Assembly: GCA_948144175.1 (NCBI GenBank)
Contig: CANXME010001279.1
Coordinates: 749,501-813,500, forward strand
DNA: 64,000 bases
Reading direction: 5' to 3'
DNA from: Closterium sp. NIES-65
Lineage: Eukaryota; Streptophyta; Zygnematophyceae; Desmidiales; Closteriaceae
How positions within the stretch are numbered: position 1 is the stretch's first letter; each line of letters opens with the position of its first letter. Both the position numbers and the translations under genes were made by a program. Positions 50,667 to 63,800 of this stretch are shown here, piece after piece. The notes under the pieces were generated by a model. The model did no database searches. It had not been told where the DNA came from and saw only the letters and a list, made by a program, of their open reading frames with translations.

Positions 50667-51171
50667 GGGGCACCCCTCACTAGTACGGCTGGGCAGAGGC
50701 AACTGCCAACTCGCTGCAGCTGCTGGCGATAGAACCCATGGAGAGACGAGGGGAGGCGTGAGGGGGAGCGGAGTGAGGGGGGGGGGAAAGGGAACGGCGG
50801 AAAGGGGCATGCCTCACTATGGCTGGGCAGAGGCAACTGCCAACTCGCTGCAGCTGCTTGCAATAGAACCCATGGAGAGAGAGGCGTGAGGGGGAGAAGG
50901 GAGGAACAGTGGAGAGAGGAGGGGAACAACAGAGAGGGACTCGCCCCCACTTGCTTACTCGCTGCAGCTGTGGCGATCAAACCTATGGAGAGAGGAGGAG
51001 AGGAGTGAGGGGAAGGGGAGGAGCAGCGTGAGAGGGAGAGGAGAGGAGAGAGGCGGAGGGAAGGGGGGTGGCGTAAGCGACACACCTTATTAGTACGGCT
51101 GGGCAGAGGCAACTGCCAACTCGCTGCAGCTGCTGGTGATAGAACCTATGGAGAGAGGAGGAGAGGCTCAA
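50667..51171 (+). repeat. Four extra copies of the last LESV exon
   Basis: Copies at about 50667-50761, 50804-50890, 50936-51011 and 51085-51171 repeat YGWAEATANSLQLLAIEPME with spacing of 130 to 145 bp. The second has AG before GGGCATG and stays open to its own TGA, so it could act as an alternative terminal exon. The first has a TAG, the third lacks the middle, the fourth loses the TGA. Confidence 0.87.
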
Positions 51172-51240
51172 AGCGGAGGAGAGAGGAAGGGTCGAGGGAG
51201 GAGGGAAATGCAAGAGAACAGGGTTTTTTGGGTTGCGAAG

Positions 51241-53147
<1,907 letters not shown>

Positions 53148-53584
53148 CCTAAGACGAGGTTGAGAAAAAAATGAACTAAAACATGCAAATATGAAGAAAA
53201 GGCAACCGACGAGAGGAAAAGTTTAAGGATGAAGAATAGAAGAAACAGATGCAAGCTTATGCAGGAAGGAGAACCTGAAATCTTTACAAAGGGCCGAGAA
53301 CCTAAGTTTAAACAACTAAGTCTCGCTAATACTCATCCATTTACACGGCTAGGATACGGAATGACTAAATGTTAGTCTATCTAATAGGCATCTAATTTAG
53401 TTGGAGTTAAAGTTGAGGGATCTTCTTACCTAAGTTGCAGTTAGAGTAGGTGGAGAAGTTGGTAGAGCGTGACGAGCGAGGAAAAGCGGGAGAAAAAAAG
53501 GGCCGGTAAACCCTAAGGTAGTCTCAGATTCGTCGCATGTTTTTATTTTTGACTTATTTAGCTGTTCTAGGTAAACATCTGTGC

Positions 53585-53645
53585 TGTAGCAGTGGTACAA
53601 GGCTTGGAGTGGAATCGAAAGGTCCTTGGTTCGAATCTTGTTCGC
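53585..53645 (+). mobile_element. tRNA-like (SINE-type) element with A and B boxes
   Basis: TAGCAGTGGTACAAGG at 53587 resembles a Pol III A box and GGTTCGAATC at 53628-53637 is a B box, at tRNA spacing. The T-stem pairs poorly and no acceptor stem closes, so a working tRNA is unlikely. A tRNA-derived SINE head is the best reading. Confidence 0.45.
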
Positions 53646-53829
53646 GCTGTACATTTAACCTTTTCCTGGTGAGAGGAAGTACCACTTAGTGTCATATTAC
53701 AGCATTATGTACAGAATTAGAAGTTGTACAAATTTATATAATTACGCAAAACGCTTCGCAACCCTAAGACGAATTTGTCGCCTCTTGTTTTTCTCTCCCG
53801 TGTAGTGCTCCCAGTGGGAATGGATAGGT

Positions 53830-54395
53830 GCGCCTCTGCTGCTGCTGTTGGCGATATAAGGCATGAAAAGAGGAGAAGAGGTATGAGAGAGATGGGAGAG
53901 GAAAGGTGGAAGGCAGAGGGAGGGGGCAAATGCCAGGGGGCATAACCATAATTTTTGGCTCCCTCCCTTGTAGCGCTCCCTAGTGGGACTAGATTGGTGT
54001 TCTGCAGCTGCTGCTGTTGATAGCGGGTTCGATTCCCTGCGTTTTATTGCTCCCTGTGGGACTAGATCGGTGCACCTCTGCTGCTGTTGGCGATAGAGGC
54101 CATGGAACGAGGAGATGCGTACGAGAGAGGGGAAGGGAAAGAGAGAGACGGAGGAGGAGAATGTTGGAGAGAGGGGCGAAATGTTGGAGAGAGGGGCGAA
54201 ATGTTGGAGAGGGGCGAAATGTTGGAGAAAGAGAAGTGCTGGAGAGAGGGAAGGAAACGAGGGCTTGATGAGGGAAAACACAGTGGGAAGAAACCCAGTC
54301 TTGCTCCCTCCGATTGCTCAGACGGATTAGATTGGTGGCCTGCTGCAGCTGATGCTGATAATAGGCTTCCACGTCAAGAAAAGAGGGAGAGAGGA
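53830..54395 (+). repeat. Decayed copies of the last LESV exon, second cluster
   Basis: Segments near 53835-53890, 53990-54050, 54070-54125 and 54335-54370 share CTGCTGCTGTTGGCGATA and then CATGGAACGAGGAG, like the LLAIEPMERGGE end of the last exon. They lie about 3 kb beyond the first cluster and are heavily altered. Tandem 18-20 bp repeats (GAGAGGGGCGAAATGTTG) occur at 54170-54230. Confidence 0.5.
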
Positions 54396-54688
54396 ACTGT
54401 GGAAGAAAAAGGGAGGTGAAATAAGAGGGTTCTGTGACGGAAGGGAAAATCCACAGTAAGAGCAACGAGGTGCGAGGGGGTGGATAGAAAAGGTATGCAG
54501 ACTTCATTTCATACCGGAAATTGGAGAGTATCTGAAGCCTGACAAGTCAACAGGTTCAAGAGAGTCAACGAGGCTCCTCTCTTGATGCAGTCAGCCTCCG
54601 TTTGAACAAGTCTCTCCTTTTCCTCTTCCTCCAGCCCAGTTGCCTTCAGTGGGATTTAATTAGAGGCCCTCGCTTTGGTGTATGAGGG

Positions 54689-54816
54689 TGTCAAGTGTTG
54701 ATATTTGTGATAGGCTGTAGTGAGGTGCTCCTTAGTGAGTACAACTCAGTTAGGGTTTGCTATTTGTATCACCGACATTCCTAATCTCATCATTCCGTTG
54801 CATTCTATTTCTGAGA
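54689..54816 (+). repeat. 5' LTR of E5
   Basis: TGTCAAGTGTTG to TTTCTGAGA. It matches the 3' LTR with a handful of substitutions. Confidence 0.85.
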
Positions 54817-54828
54817 TGGTATCACGAG
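54817..54828 (+). promoter_or_regulatory. Primer-binding site of E5
   Basis: TGGTATCACGAG follows the LTR and resembles the Met-tRNA complement. Confidence 0.65.
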
Positions 54829-54849
54829 TAGGTTTAAAATCCTTGCCTA

Positions 54850-55900
54850 GCCTAGCCTAGCTCGCGCCCTCGAGCCCTCCGCGCCCTACCGCACCTCCGC
54901 GCCTTACGCGCCCTCCGTCACGCGCCCTAGCGCGCCTCCGCGCCCTAGCGCCCTCCGCGCCTTACGCGCCCTCCGTCACGCGCCCTAGCGCCCTCCGCGC
55001 CCTCCCTAACGTGCCCTCCGAGCCCTCCGTAACGCGCCCTCCGCGCCTCCGCGCCTAACCCTCCCCTACGCGCCCTCCGTATCGCGCCTCCGCCCCAGCC
55101 CGTGCGTCCTACCCTAGCCCGTCGCGTAGCCCGTGCGCCGTGCCCCAGCCCGTCGCGTGGCCCGTGGCCCCGGCCCCAGCCCGTCGCGTCGCCCGTACGC
55201 CCTGCCCTAACCCGTCGCGTAGCCCGTGCGCCCTGCCCTAGCCTGTCGCGTAGCCCGTGCGCCCTGCCCCTAGCCCGTGCGCGCCCGTGCGCCCTGCCCC
55301 TAGCCCGCGCATCGCCCTGCCCCTAGGCTGCGCGCCCCCGCAGGTATCGTGCCCCGCAAGTAGTGCGCCCCGCGGGTAGCGCGCCCCGCAGGCAGCGCAC
55401 CGCGCGGGTAGTGCGCCCCGGGGGTAGCGCGCTCCGCAGGCAGTGCGCCCCGCGGGTAGCGCGCCCCGCAGGCAGCACACCCTGCAGGCAGCGCGCCCCG
55501 TAGCGCTTTAGCGTCAGAAAATAATTAAATTAATTAAACCCTTAAAAAAAAGGGGGGGGGGGGGGGCGGGGGGGGTTCAGGGTGTTGGGATGCAACTATC
55601 GCCCGCGTTCCTGCTTGTCGGACGACCTGCACAGCTCCCTACATATCGCAACAGTCAGTACTGCAGCCCCTACAGTCGCACGTACTTTCCACTGCCAGTG
55701 GCTCTACTAGCGGCAGCCGATAGCCAAAATTACAGTCTCTAGCTCTAGCCGTTCTAGCTCCAGCCACTCCTAGCTCCAGCCGTGTCTAGCTCCAGCCGTT
55801 CTCGCTCCAGCCATTCTGGCTCCAACCGTTTCAGCTCCAACCGTTCTAGCTCCAGTCGTTTTCGCTCGTCGCTCCTAGCTCAGATTGCTCCGTGCTACAG
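54850..55900 (+). repeat. Tandem-repeat leader of E5
   Basis: Successive arrays occur: GCGCCCTCCGCGCC-type units (54870-55080), GCCCGTCGCGTAGCCCGTGC units (55100-55300), GCGCCCCGCGGGTAGC units of 15-30 bp (55350-55500), a run of G (55550-55575) and TCTAGCTCCAGCCGTT units (55725-55870). No capsid domain is seen. Confidence 0.8.
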
Positions 55901-55964
55901 TCGTTCCTCGCCTAGTTTCACCTGGCGCTCCTAGTTGTTCTCGTTGTTTCACTGCAGCCGTCCC

Positions 55965-56276
55965 TCTCAGAATCCCAGCCACTAGAGCACTGGGATAAAA
56001 GGGCTTGTTTAAGTAGCGGGTCGGTGCGCCCATAACCCCCCAGGCAACCGTGCCTGTAACCCTTCCCCTAGGATCAATCGGGGATCACCAGTTGACCTCT
56101 GACACCCCGCCTCACTGGGATGCCCGAAGTGCACACACCGGGATTTGAACCCGAGACCTTCGCTCTGGATACCATCTCAGAATCCCAGCCACTAGACCAC
56201 TGGAATAAAAGGGCTTGTTTAAGTAGCGGGTCAGTGCGCCCATAACCCCCCAGGCAACCGTGCCTGTAACCCTTCC
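55965..56276 (-). mobile_element. tRNA-like segment between two 102-bp direct repeats
   Basis: 102 bp at 55965-56066 recur at 56175-56276 with a few differences. On the minus strand, from about 56201 to 56139, the sequence reads TGGTCTAGTGGC (A-box type) and, about 45 bases on, GGGTTCAAATCCC, a perfectly paired T-arm with B box. The acceptor stem does not close, so a tRNA-derived SINE relic is likely. The same strand also reads TTCTGAGATGGTATCC, close to the E5 LTR/primer junction, so a fragment of a retroelement 5' end is an alternative. Confidence 0.55.
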
Positions 56277-56280
56277 TCAA

Positions 56281-59200
56281 TTTCGCTCAGGCATTCTTGT
56301 CGGATTCTGCGGCGAGCAGGGCATCGTACAATCCTGGACTCTTCCTGAGTCCCCACAGGAGAATGGGGTTGCTGAGCGCCGCATTGGCTTGGTCATGGAC
56401 ATCGCCCGCACGTCCATGATTCATGCCCATGCGCCCCATTTTCTATGGCCCTACGCGGTTCGCTACGCCGCTCACCAGCTGAACCTCCAGCCGCGCGTCT
56501 CGCGGCCAGAGGCTTCACCGACCAGTCTTTGGACCGGGTCCCCTGGTGTTGGGTCAGGTTTTCGTGTCTGGGGCTGCCTTGCGCTTGTCCGCGACACCTC
56601 TGCGGACAAACTCTGGGCTCGCGCCGTCCTCTGTGTCTTCCTTGGTTTCCCGGTAGCCTCGGCCGACTGGTCCTTTTACCACCCGCCCCTCCATCAATTC
56701 CTAGACTCCCGTGACGTCCGGTTCGACGAGTCAGTGTCCTACTACACCCGCTACCCCTGTCGAGGTCTCCCGGTTCCCCCTCCCCCCCTTTTCCTCGCAA
56801 CCTCTCTTCCCCCTGCTCCCGCTCCTCCGGTACCCCCACCCCCCCCTGGTCCTGCCCCATCAGGTGTGTCTCACGCTATCCCTCTACCCTCGGTCGCGCG
56901 TTAGGTAGCGTCTCCCTCCCCGCAGTCCTCCTCATAGTCCTCTCAGCAGCCTTCGGTATTTCCACGACATGTTACTGTGGACTCGGTTGGTGTTGGAGCT
57001 GGAGGTGCAGCCACTGGCGGTACTCGGTCTGGGGGTGCTTGTTCGAGGGGTGCTGGAGTTGGAGGTGCTGGCGCAGGTGGCGCTAGCCCTAGGGGTGCTG
57101 GAGCTGGAGGTCCTGGCACTGGAGGTGCTAGTTCTGGGGGTGCTGGAGCTGGAGGTGCTGGCACTGGAGGTGCTAGTGCTGGGGGTGCTGGAGCTAGAGG
57201 TGCTGGCAAGGGAGGTGCTAGTTCTGGGGGTGCTGGAGTTGGAGGTCCTGGCACTGGGGGTGCTAGGACAGGGGGCACTGGAGCTGGGGACCCTGACCCT
57301 CTTGGTACCCCTTCTGGGGACACTGGTACTTGGGGTGCTATTTCTGAAGAGACTGGAGTTGGGGGCACTACGTTTGCAGAGAGCACTCCGCCTCCCCACT
57401 GCCACGACACGCGTTACCAGGCGGCGTGCCAACGTGCGCGCGAGGAGCAAGAGCAGTTGGAGCGGGAGCGGCAGGATTTGCGGTAGTTGGACCTGTTGGA
57501 GCAGCAGCAGCAGCTCCCTCTGAAGCGGTAGTTGTTCCCGCCCGTGAGTGGCCTTCGGGCCCTTGGTCTTCCCTCCTCTCCTCCTCTTTGCTCTCAGTCT
57601 CCCACTGCGTTTGGTCCCACGTTTCCTCCTCTTGACGACCGTCCGGCGGTCTGGTCTTCCCCTCCACCGCAGTCTCCTCCTCCTGTTGTCCGTCACTACC
57701 GTTCCCGTCTTTGTCCTCCGGGTGCTCGTCCCTCGTCCCCCATTATCGACCTCCACACTGCCCTCCTTTGTACTTCTCTTCGTCGTTCTCCTCCTTTGGT
57801 GTCTGTTCTACCGTCTCCTCCTCCGTCTTCTCTTCCAGTCCCCCCTACTCCTATCCCCGACTACTACCGTGATGTTCGCCCTGTTGTCTCCCGCGTTCTA
57901 GCCACTGTTGTCACCGACCCTCGTTTCTCTCCGTCGTCTGTCTCGGCTCTCACTGCCGCTGTCGCTGACTTTGCCGCCGCCATCCGCCTTGACTACCGCA
58001 CTTGTATGGTGCTCGCTCTGCCTACCCATCCTCTGTCCGTCGGGGGTGAGTTTGTCATTGGCTGTGATGTCCTAGAGGACAGGCACTCTGAGCTGGAGTA
58101 CCTGGCAGCCGCTTCTCCCACTCTCTGTGCCATGCTGCTTTCCCCTGAGGGAGATCCCGACGCCCTTGACATACCGACTCCTTGCACGTACCGTGAGGCA
58201 GTGTCACGGTCGTGGGCCTCTCAGTGGAAGGCGGCCATGGACTCAGAGTTGGTGTCTTGGAGATCCACATGCACATACGTCGACGCAGTTCCCCCTCCCT
58301 GGGCGAACGTAGTCGATGGCATGTGGCTCTTCAAGGTGAAGCGACCACCTTGATCACCCCCGGTGTTCAAGGCGCGCTATGTGGCGAGAAGCTTCTGTCA
58401 GCGTGAGGGAGATGACTTCTTTTAGACATTCGCTCCGACCCCGAAGATGACTACACTTTGGGTGTTATTACACGTAGCAGCACAGCATGACTACGAGCTC
58501 CACTCCCTCGACTTCTCCACTGCCTTTCTCCAGGGACGACTGCACGAGGAGATCTGGATGCGCCGTCCTCCTGGTTTCACTGGTACTTTCCCTCTTGGGA
58601 CCCAGTGGAGCCTAAGGCGACCAATCTACGGTCTCCGCCAGTCGCCCCGTGAGTGGTACAAGACTCTTTGCTCCACGCTTCGTGGCCTAGGGTTTCGCCC
58701 TTCCTCTACTGACCCGTCACTGTTTGTTCGTGCCGGCTCCACTCCTTTCTTTATACTCGTCTACGTCGACGACTTGGTCTTTGCTACACCAGACAGGGCT
58801 GCTCTGGCTAAGGTGAAGTCCGAACTGCAGAAGAGATACACGTGCGCTGACCTTGGTGAACTGCAGCGCTACCTTGGCCTGCATATCACCAGGGACAGAG
58901 CCGCTCGCACCTCACGTTGACGCAGTCACACATGGTGCAGCAGGTTCTTCAGCGGTTCGGGCTTCAGCACTCCACCACACAGCCAGCTCCTCTTGCTGTA
59001 AACCACAGACTCACCGGCCCCTTCCCCGACGAGCCCTTTGAGCCCAGTGGTCCCTACCCAGAGCTTGTTGTCTGCCTCATGTACCTGATAACCTGTACTC
59101 GCCCGGACCTCGCCTACCCTCTTAGTGTCATCTCTCGCTTTGTTGGACCTGGGAGGCACCGTCCTGTTCACTGGACGGCTGCCGTGAGGGTGGCGAAGTA

Positions 59201-59728
59201 CCTGGCGACTACATCAGGCATGGGGCTTGTGCTTGGCCAGTTGAGCTGACTGGCCTCTGTGACTCTTCTTACGCTGACGACGTGGAGACTCAGCGCTCGA
59301 CCCAGGGTAACTATTTCAATCTGGGAGCTGAGGCTGTGTCGTGGAGGTCCACACGGTCGTCGTCGGTGGCTTCGTCCAGTGCAGAGGCAGAGATATACGC
59401 CGGTGCTATGGCTGCTCAGGAGCTTCGCTGGTTGACCTTCTTGCTTGCTGACCTTGGTGAGCGACCTCGCACCACTCCGACCTTGTTCGCTGACAACAAG
59501 GTCATGATTCTCTTGTGTCACAAGCTTTGACTGGAGACCAGGGTGAAGCACATCGACGTCCGGTACTTCCTCCTGCGTGAGCTACAGCGACGCGGCCAGG
59601 TGCGCTTGGACTTTGTGGCCTCGGAGGCCAACACTGCTGACCTCTTCACCAAGGCATTGGCACCTGGTGATCACCACCGGTTCTGTGTACAGTTAGGGCT
59701 TGTTGAGGGTTGTCCTCGGTTGCTGTAG
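56281..59728 (+). pseudogene. E5 integrase (C-terminal half), reverse transcriptase and RNase H
   Basis: One frame from 56281 to 58911 gives the end of the integrase core (ENGVAERRIGLVMD, with the catalytic Glu), KLWARAVLCVFLGFP and a Pro-rich stretch, then a Gly-rich repeat and a DTRYQAACQRAREEQEQLE coil. Next come the linker GDPDALDIPTP and reverse transcriptase with LDFSTAFLQG and an intact YVDDLVFAT. Stops occur at 56902, 57484 and 58351. A 1-base deletion near 58911 shifts the frame; a further shift near 59249 and a stop at 59528-59530 lead into RNase H (SSAEAEIYAGAMAAQELRW, ANTADLFTKALAPGDH) ending at 59728. Confidence 0.86.
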
Positions 59729-59936
59729 CCTTGTTGCTTGCTCTACTTGTTGTGCTTTGCTATTATATATCCTAGTGAACTCTTGAACTGGCCTTGTGGC
59801 CACTTGCTTGTGCTCGGAATTTGTGTGGTGTCCTTGAGATCCACCCTGAGCTTGCTTTGCTTCTTGCATTCACTGGTCTTGTGACCGTTTGTTCACCCTG
59901 CTTGCTTTGATGCCCCTCACTTAGCCTATGGGGGTG

Positions 59937-60063
59937 TGTCAAATGTTGATAGTTGTGATAGGCTAAAGTGAGGTGCTCCTTAGTGAGTACAACTCAATTA
60001 GGGTTTGCTATTTGTATCACCCACATTCTAATCTCATCATTCCATTGCATTCTATTTCTGAGA
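59937..60063 (+). repeat. 3' LTR of E5
   Basis: TGTCAAATGTTG to TTTCTGAGA, preceded by GCCTATGGGGGTG. GAGG follows. Confidence 0.85.
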
Positions 60064-60495
60064 GAGGTTCCCAATGTTATTTTCATTTGATTGTCTTTTT
60101 TGTTCCATGTTTTGCAAGTTCGAATGTAACCATCAGTTGATACGTGAGTGCTTCAATGCGTTGTGCTTGTCTTAAATACTTATCATCACCATCCCTTGTT
60201 GAAAATTGATATTTTGCATCCTCAAACATATGAAATTGAGCTGGAGTTGGAAACTGAACATAAACACAATTATGTTTCATATGGAATTGGACTCAATGCA
60301 AGTGTTTCATTATGCACCATTTATGTCCAAAACAGTTAAATTCCTTTGCACGACTTGAGCTTTACCTGGGCCATCTATGGTGCATGGTTACTACGTAAGA
60401 TTTTTACTTCTTGCTACATTAGTCTGATACTAGACAGCTGTAATAGTGGTAATGTGCCACAATATAGCACCATGCTGGGGCTACACATGGCTTTG
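60064..60495. other. AT-rich spacer between E5 and E6
   Basis: No supported gene. Base composition is clearly more AT-rich than the elements on either side, so this is probably host sequence. Confidence 0.45.
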
Positions 60496-60634
60496 TGTTA
60501 AGAACTAAGACTAGGGAAGAATGGTGAGATTAGGTCAAGGTTGGGGGTACAAGACTAGAGTGTCGAGAAAGTTTCTGTACCCCCTAAGGCTATCCCCAAT
60601 ATAGCCTAGACAATCATATGTATACGTTTTGACA
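60496..60634 (-). repeat. 3' LTR of E6 (left edge approximate)
   Basis: On the minus strand it starts TGTCAAAACG after the purine tract and probably ends TTCTTAACA. The far edge is placed by the usual CA end and length, since no second LTR is in view. Confidence 0.55.
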
Positions 60635-60846
60635 CACCCCCAAAGGCGAAATGGGGGATAGCCAGAGCAAGCAACGGTCACAAGACCAGTCAAGAGAAGA
60701 AACAAAACACAGCTCAGGGTGGATCACAACGTCACCACACACACTGAGCACAAGCAAACGGCCACAAGGCCAGTCCACATGCACACGTATATAAACAACA
60801 AGAACAACACAGTGATCTCTACCTAGAAAGAGAAAGCACGCAGGTA

Positions 60847-60884
<38 letters not shown>

Positions 60885-60898
60885 AGTACAAGCAGAGA

Positions 60899-63800
60899 CT
60901 ACAGCAAGTTTGGAAACGTAGGCACAAGGCCCAACAAAGTACAAAAGCGCTCATGGTCACCAGACGGAAGTGCTTTGGTGAATATGTCAGCAGTGTTGGC
61001 CCGAGTGGCCACGTCAGCAAGGCGAAGCTGACTCCGCTGCTGCAACACTCGAGCCAAGAAGTAACGCAGAGTGATGTGCTTCGTCCTGTGCTCCAGTCTG
61101 TGCTCCTGACACAAGGCAATGTCGGCCTTGTTCTCTACGTACAGAACAAGAGGAGAACGAGGCCGTTCTCCCAGCTCGGTCAGCAAGTAGGTGAGCCAGC
61201 GTAACTCCTGTGCAGCCATGGCTGTGGCGTAGATCTCAGCCTCACAGCTGGAGCTAAGAACAGAAGACGAGCGTGTAGACCGCCAAGAAACAGAGCCGGA
61301 GCCAAGGCTGAACGTGTAACCCTGTGACGACCGCTGTGTAGCCTGGTCGTCAACCCAAGAAGCATCCGAGTGCCCACTGAGGACACCTGGGCTGCGCCCT
61401 CCAAGCATGAGCCCCATGCCCGATGTACTGCACAAGTAGCGTAGTACCCTCTTAGGAGCATCCATGTGCACCTTTCGGTGCCAACCAGGAGCCACGTAGC
61501 GAGCCAGAAGGCCAAGAGGGTGCGCAAGGTCAGGACGAGTGCAGGTCATCAGGTACATGAGGCAGCCCACTAGCTCTGGGTAAGGACCACTCAACTCTAC
61601 GGACTCGTCCGAAGGTGGAGCTGAGAGCAAGTGACCTGTAGCCAGAGGAGTGTGCTTTGTTGAGGACTAGGTGAAGCCGAAGCGCTGAAGGACCTGCTGC
61701 ACCATGTGTGACTGAGTCAGTGTGATGGTGCGGCGTGCTCTGTCCCAGGTGATCTGCAAGCCAAGGTAGCTGCGCAGCTCACCCAGGTCCGTGCACGTGT
61801 GTCTCTTCTGTAGCTCCGACTTCACCAGGGTGAGAGCCTCCGTGTCAGCAGTGGCAAAGACCAAGTCGTCGACGTACACGAGGATGTAGAACGGCGGCTG
61901 CAAAGTGTCGGTGCGCGGAAACAGCGACGGGTCAGCAGTCGAAGGAGCAAACATAAGAGCCGCAAGTGTCATCCTCAGTGTGTCGTGCCACTCACGTGGC
62001 ACCTGGCAAAGACCGTAGACCGGCCGCCGGAGGCTCCACTGGGTACCAGGAGGGAACGACCCAGTGAAACCGGGTGGGCGACGCAGCCAGATCTCCTCGT
62101 GCAGGCTGCCCAATAAGAAAGCTGTGCTGAAGTCAAGAGAGTGAAGCTCGTAGTCACGCTGAGCGGCAACGTGCAGCAGTACCCAAAGAGTGGTCATCTT
62201 CGGGGTGGGGGAGAAATTTTGGAAGGAGTCAACTCCCTCTCGCTGACTGAAACCTCGAGCAACGTAACGAGCCTTGAAGAGAGGCGGAGAACCTGTCGGC
62301 CGCTTCACCCTGAAAATCCACATGCCATTGACGATGTTCGCCCCACGAGGGGGAACCTCGTTGACGTACGTGCTTGTGGACTTCCAGGATGCCATCTCTG
62401 CGTCCATGGCTGTCCGCCACTGAGAGGAGTACTCACCCGCGATCGCCTCAGTGTAAGAGCGCGGGGTGGGGATGTCTGGTGCATCCGGGTCTCCCTCAGG
62501 GGCAAGCAGCATGGCCACGAGATGAGGCGCAGCGGCCGCAAGACACTCAAGGTCCTCGTGCCTATCCTCAAGGACGTCCGTGCTAAGAGCACACTCACCC
62601 CCGACGGACGGAGGTCAGACAGACTCAGACTCAGCAACAAGACTAGCAGCGTAGTCTAGACGACATGCAGCAGCAAAGTCGACAAGCTCAGCGATTAGGG
62701 CAGACGCAGCAGTGGACTCAAACGACGGGTCAGTGACAACAGTGGCTAGCAGCCGCGTGACAGTAGGGTGCTCAGCACGAAACTAGTCAGACTCAGGGTC
62801 CGCAACGACAGGCAGAGAAGACGCAAGATGAGACGGCAGAGGAACACTCTGCGGAGGAGAGGAAGGACGACGGACTACAAGGGAAGGGCCGGGGACAGCC
62901 GGCTGACGCTAACGAGGAACACGACGACTGGAACGACCAGAACGGACATGTGAGACAAGACGCGACGCAGGCTCACGACGCTCAGTAAGGCCCCCTGTCT
63001 GCTCAGCGTAAGGAGAAGGAGCAGGCAGAGGTGAGCCAGGCTGTAACGGAAGACCAGTAGACGACGGGAGGCTAAGAACCTGGCGAAGTACGGAGTCAGG
63101 TGGTGGCAGAGACGACGGAGACGGTGGAGCAAAGAACAGGCGTGGCTGTGCAGTGCCACCAGCACCAGCAGCTCGAGCACCCTCAGTAGCTCCAGCACCT
63201 CCAGCAGCTCCAGCACCCTCTGCAGCTCCAGCACTTCTAGCAGGTCCAGTACCCTCAGCAGCTCCAGTACTTCCAGCAGCTCCAGCGCCCTCAGCAGCTC
63301 CAACACCTCCAGCAGCTCCAGTACCCTCAGCAGCTCCAGTACCTCCAGCAGCTCCAGCACCCTTAGCACGCCCAGCCCCTCCTGGTGCAGCACCCCCAAA
63401 ACCAGCACCTCCTGTCCCAGGGTCTCCAACCGCAGTGCCACCAGCAGCAGTACCCTGAGACACACCACCGCTAGCCCCAGCAGCTCCAGTACCCCCAGTA
63501 CGAGCACCTCCGGGACCAGCGACACCAGCACCTCCAACAGGCAAAGGACCAGCACCACTCCCAGCTCCAGTGACGCCAGCAGAAGAACCCCCAGCAGTAG
63601 AGCCCTGAGGTGCAGAAGCGCGACGCTGACGGCGACCGTACCAGTCATGCAGCTGCTGGGAGGTGAGAGGCACACGCGAACGAAGACGGCTACTCCAAGG
63701 AGACCGCGTAACAGCAGTCTCAGAACCCTCAGGCGACTCACCCCCAGACTCAGCACCCCCACGCTTCGCAGACGGAGGCGCAGCACCTTCAGGTGCAGCA

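Larger units (their letters stand above)
54689..60063 (+). mobile_element. Ty1/copia element E5, degraded, both LTRs present
   Basis: LTRs at 54689-54816 and 59937-60063 (about 128 bp) share GGTGCTCCTTAGTGAGTAC and end CTGAGA. A primer site TGGTATCACGAG follows the first and the tract CCTATGGGGGTG precedes the second. Flanks GAGGg and GAGGt suggest a 4-5 bp target duplication. Gag, protease and the first half of integrase are absent, replaced by GC-rich repeats and a tRNA-like segment. The rest of integrase, reverse transcriptase and RNase H remain with stops and frameshifts. Confidence 0.87.

Noticed and set aside
53585..53645. Functional tRNA gene
   Set aside because: The T-stem has mismatches and no acceptor stem pairs.
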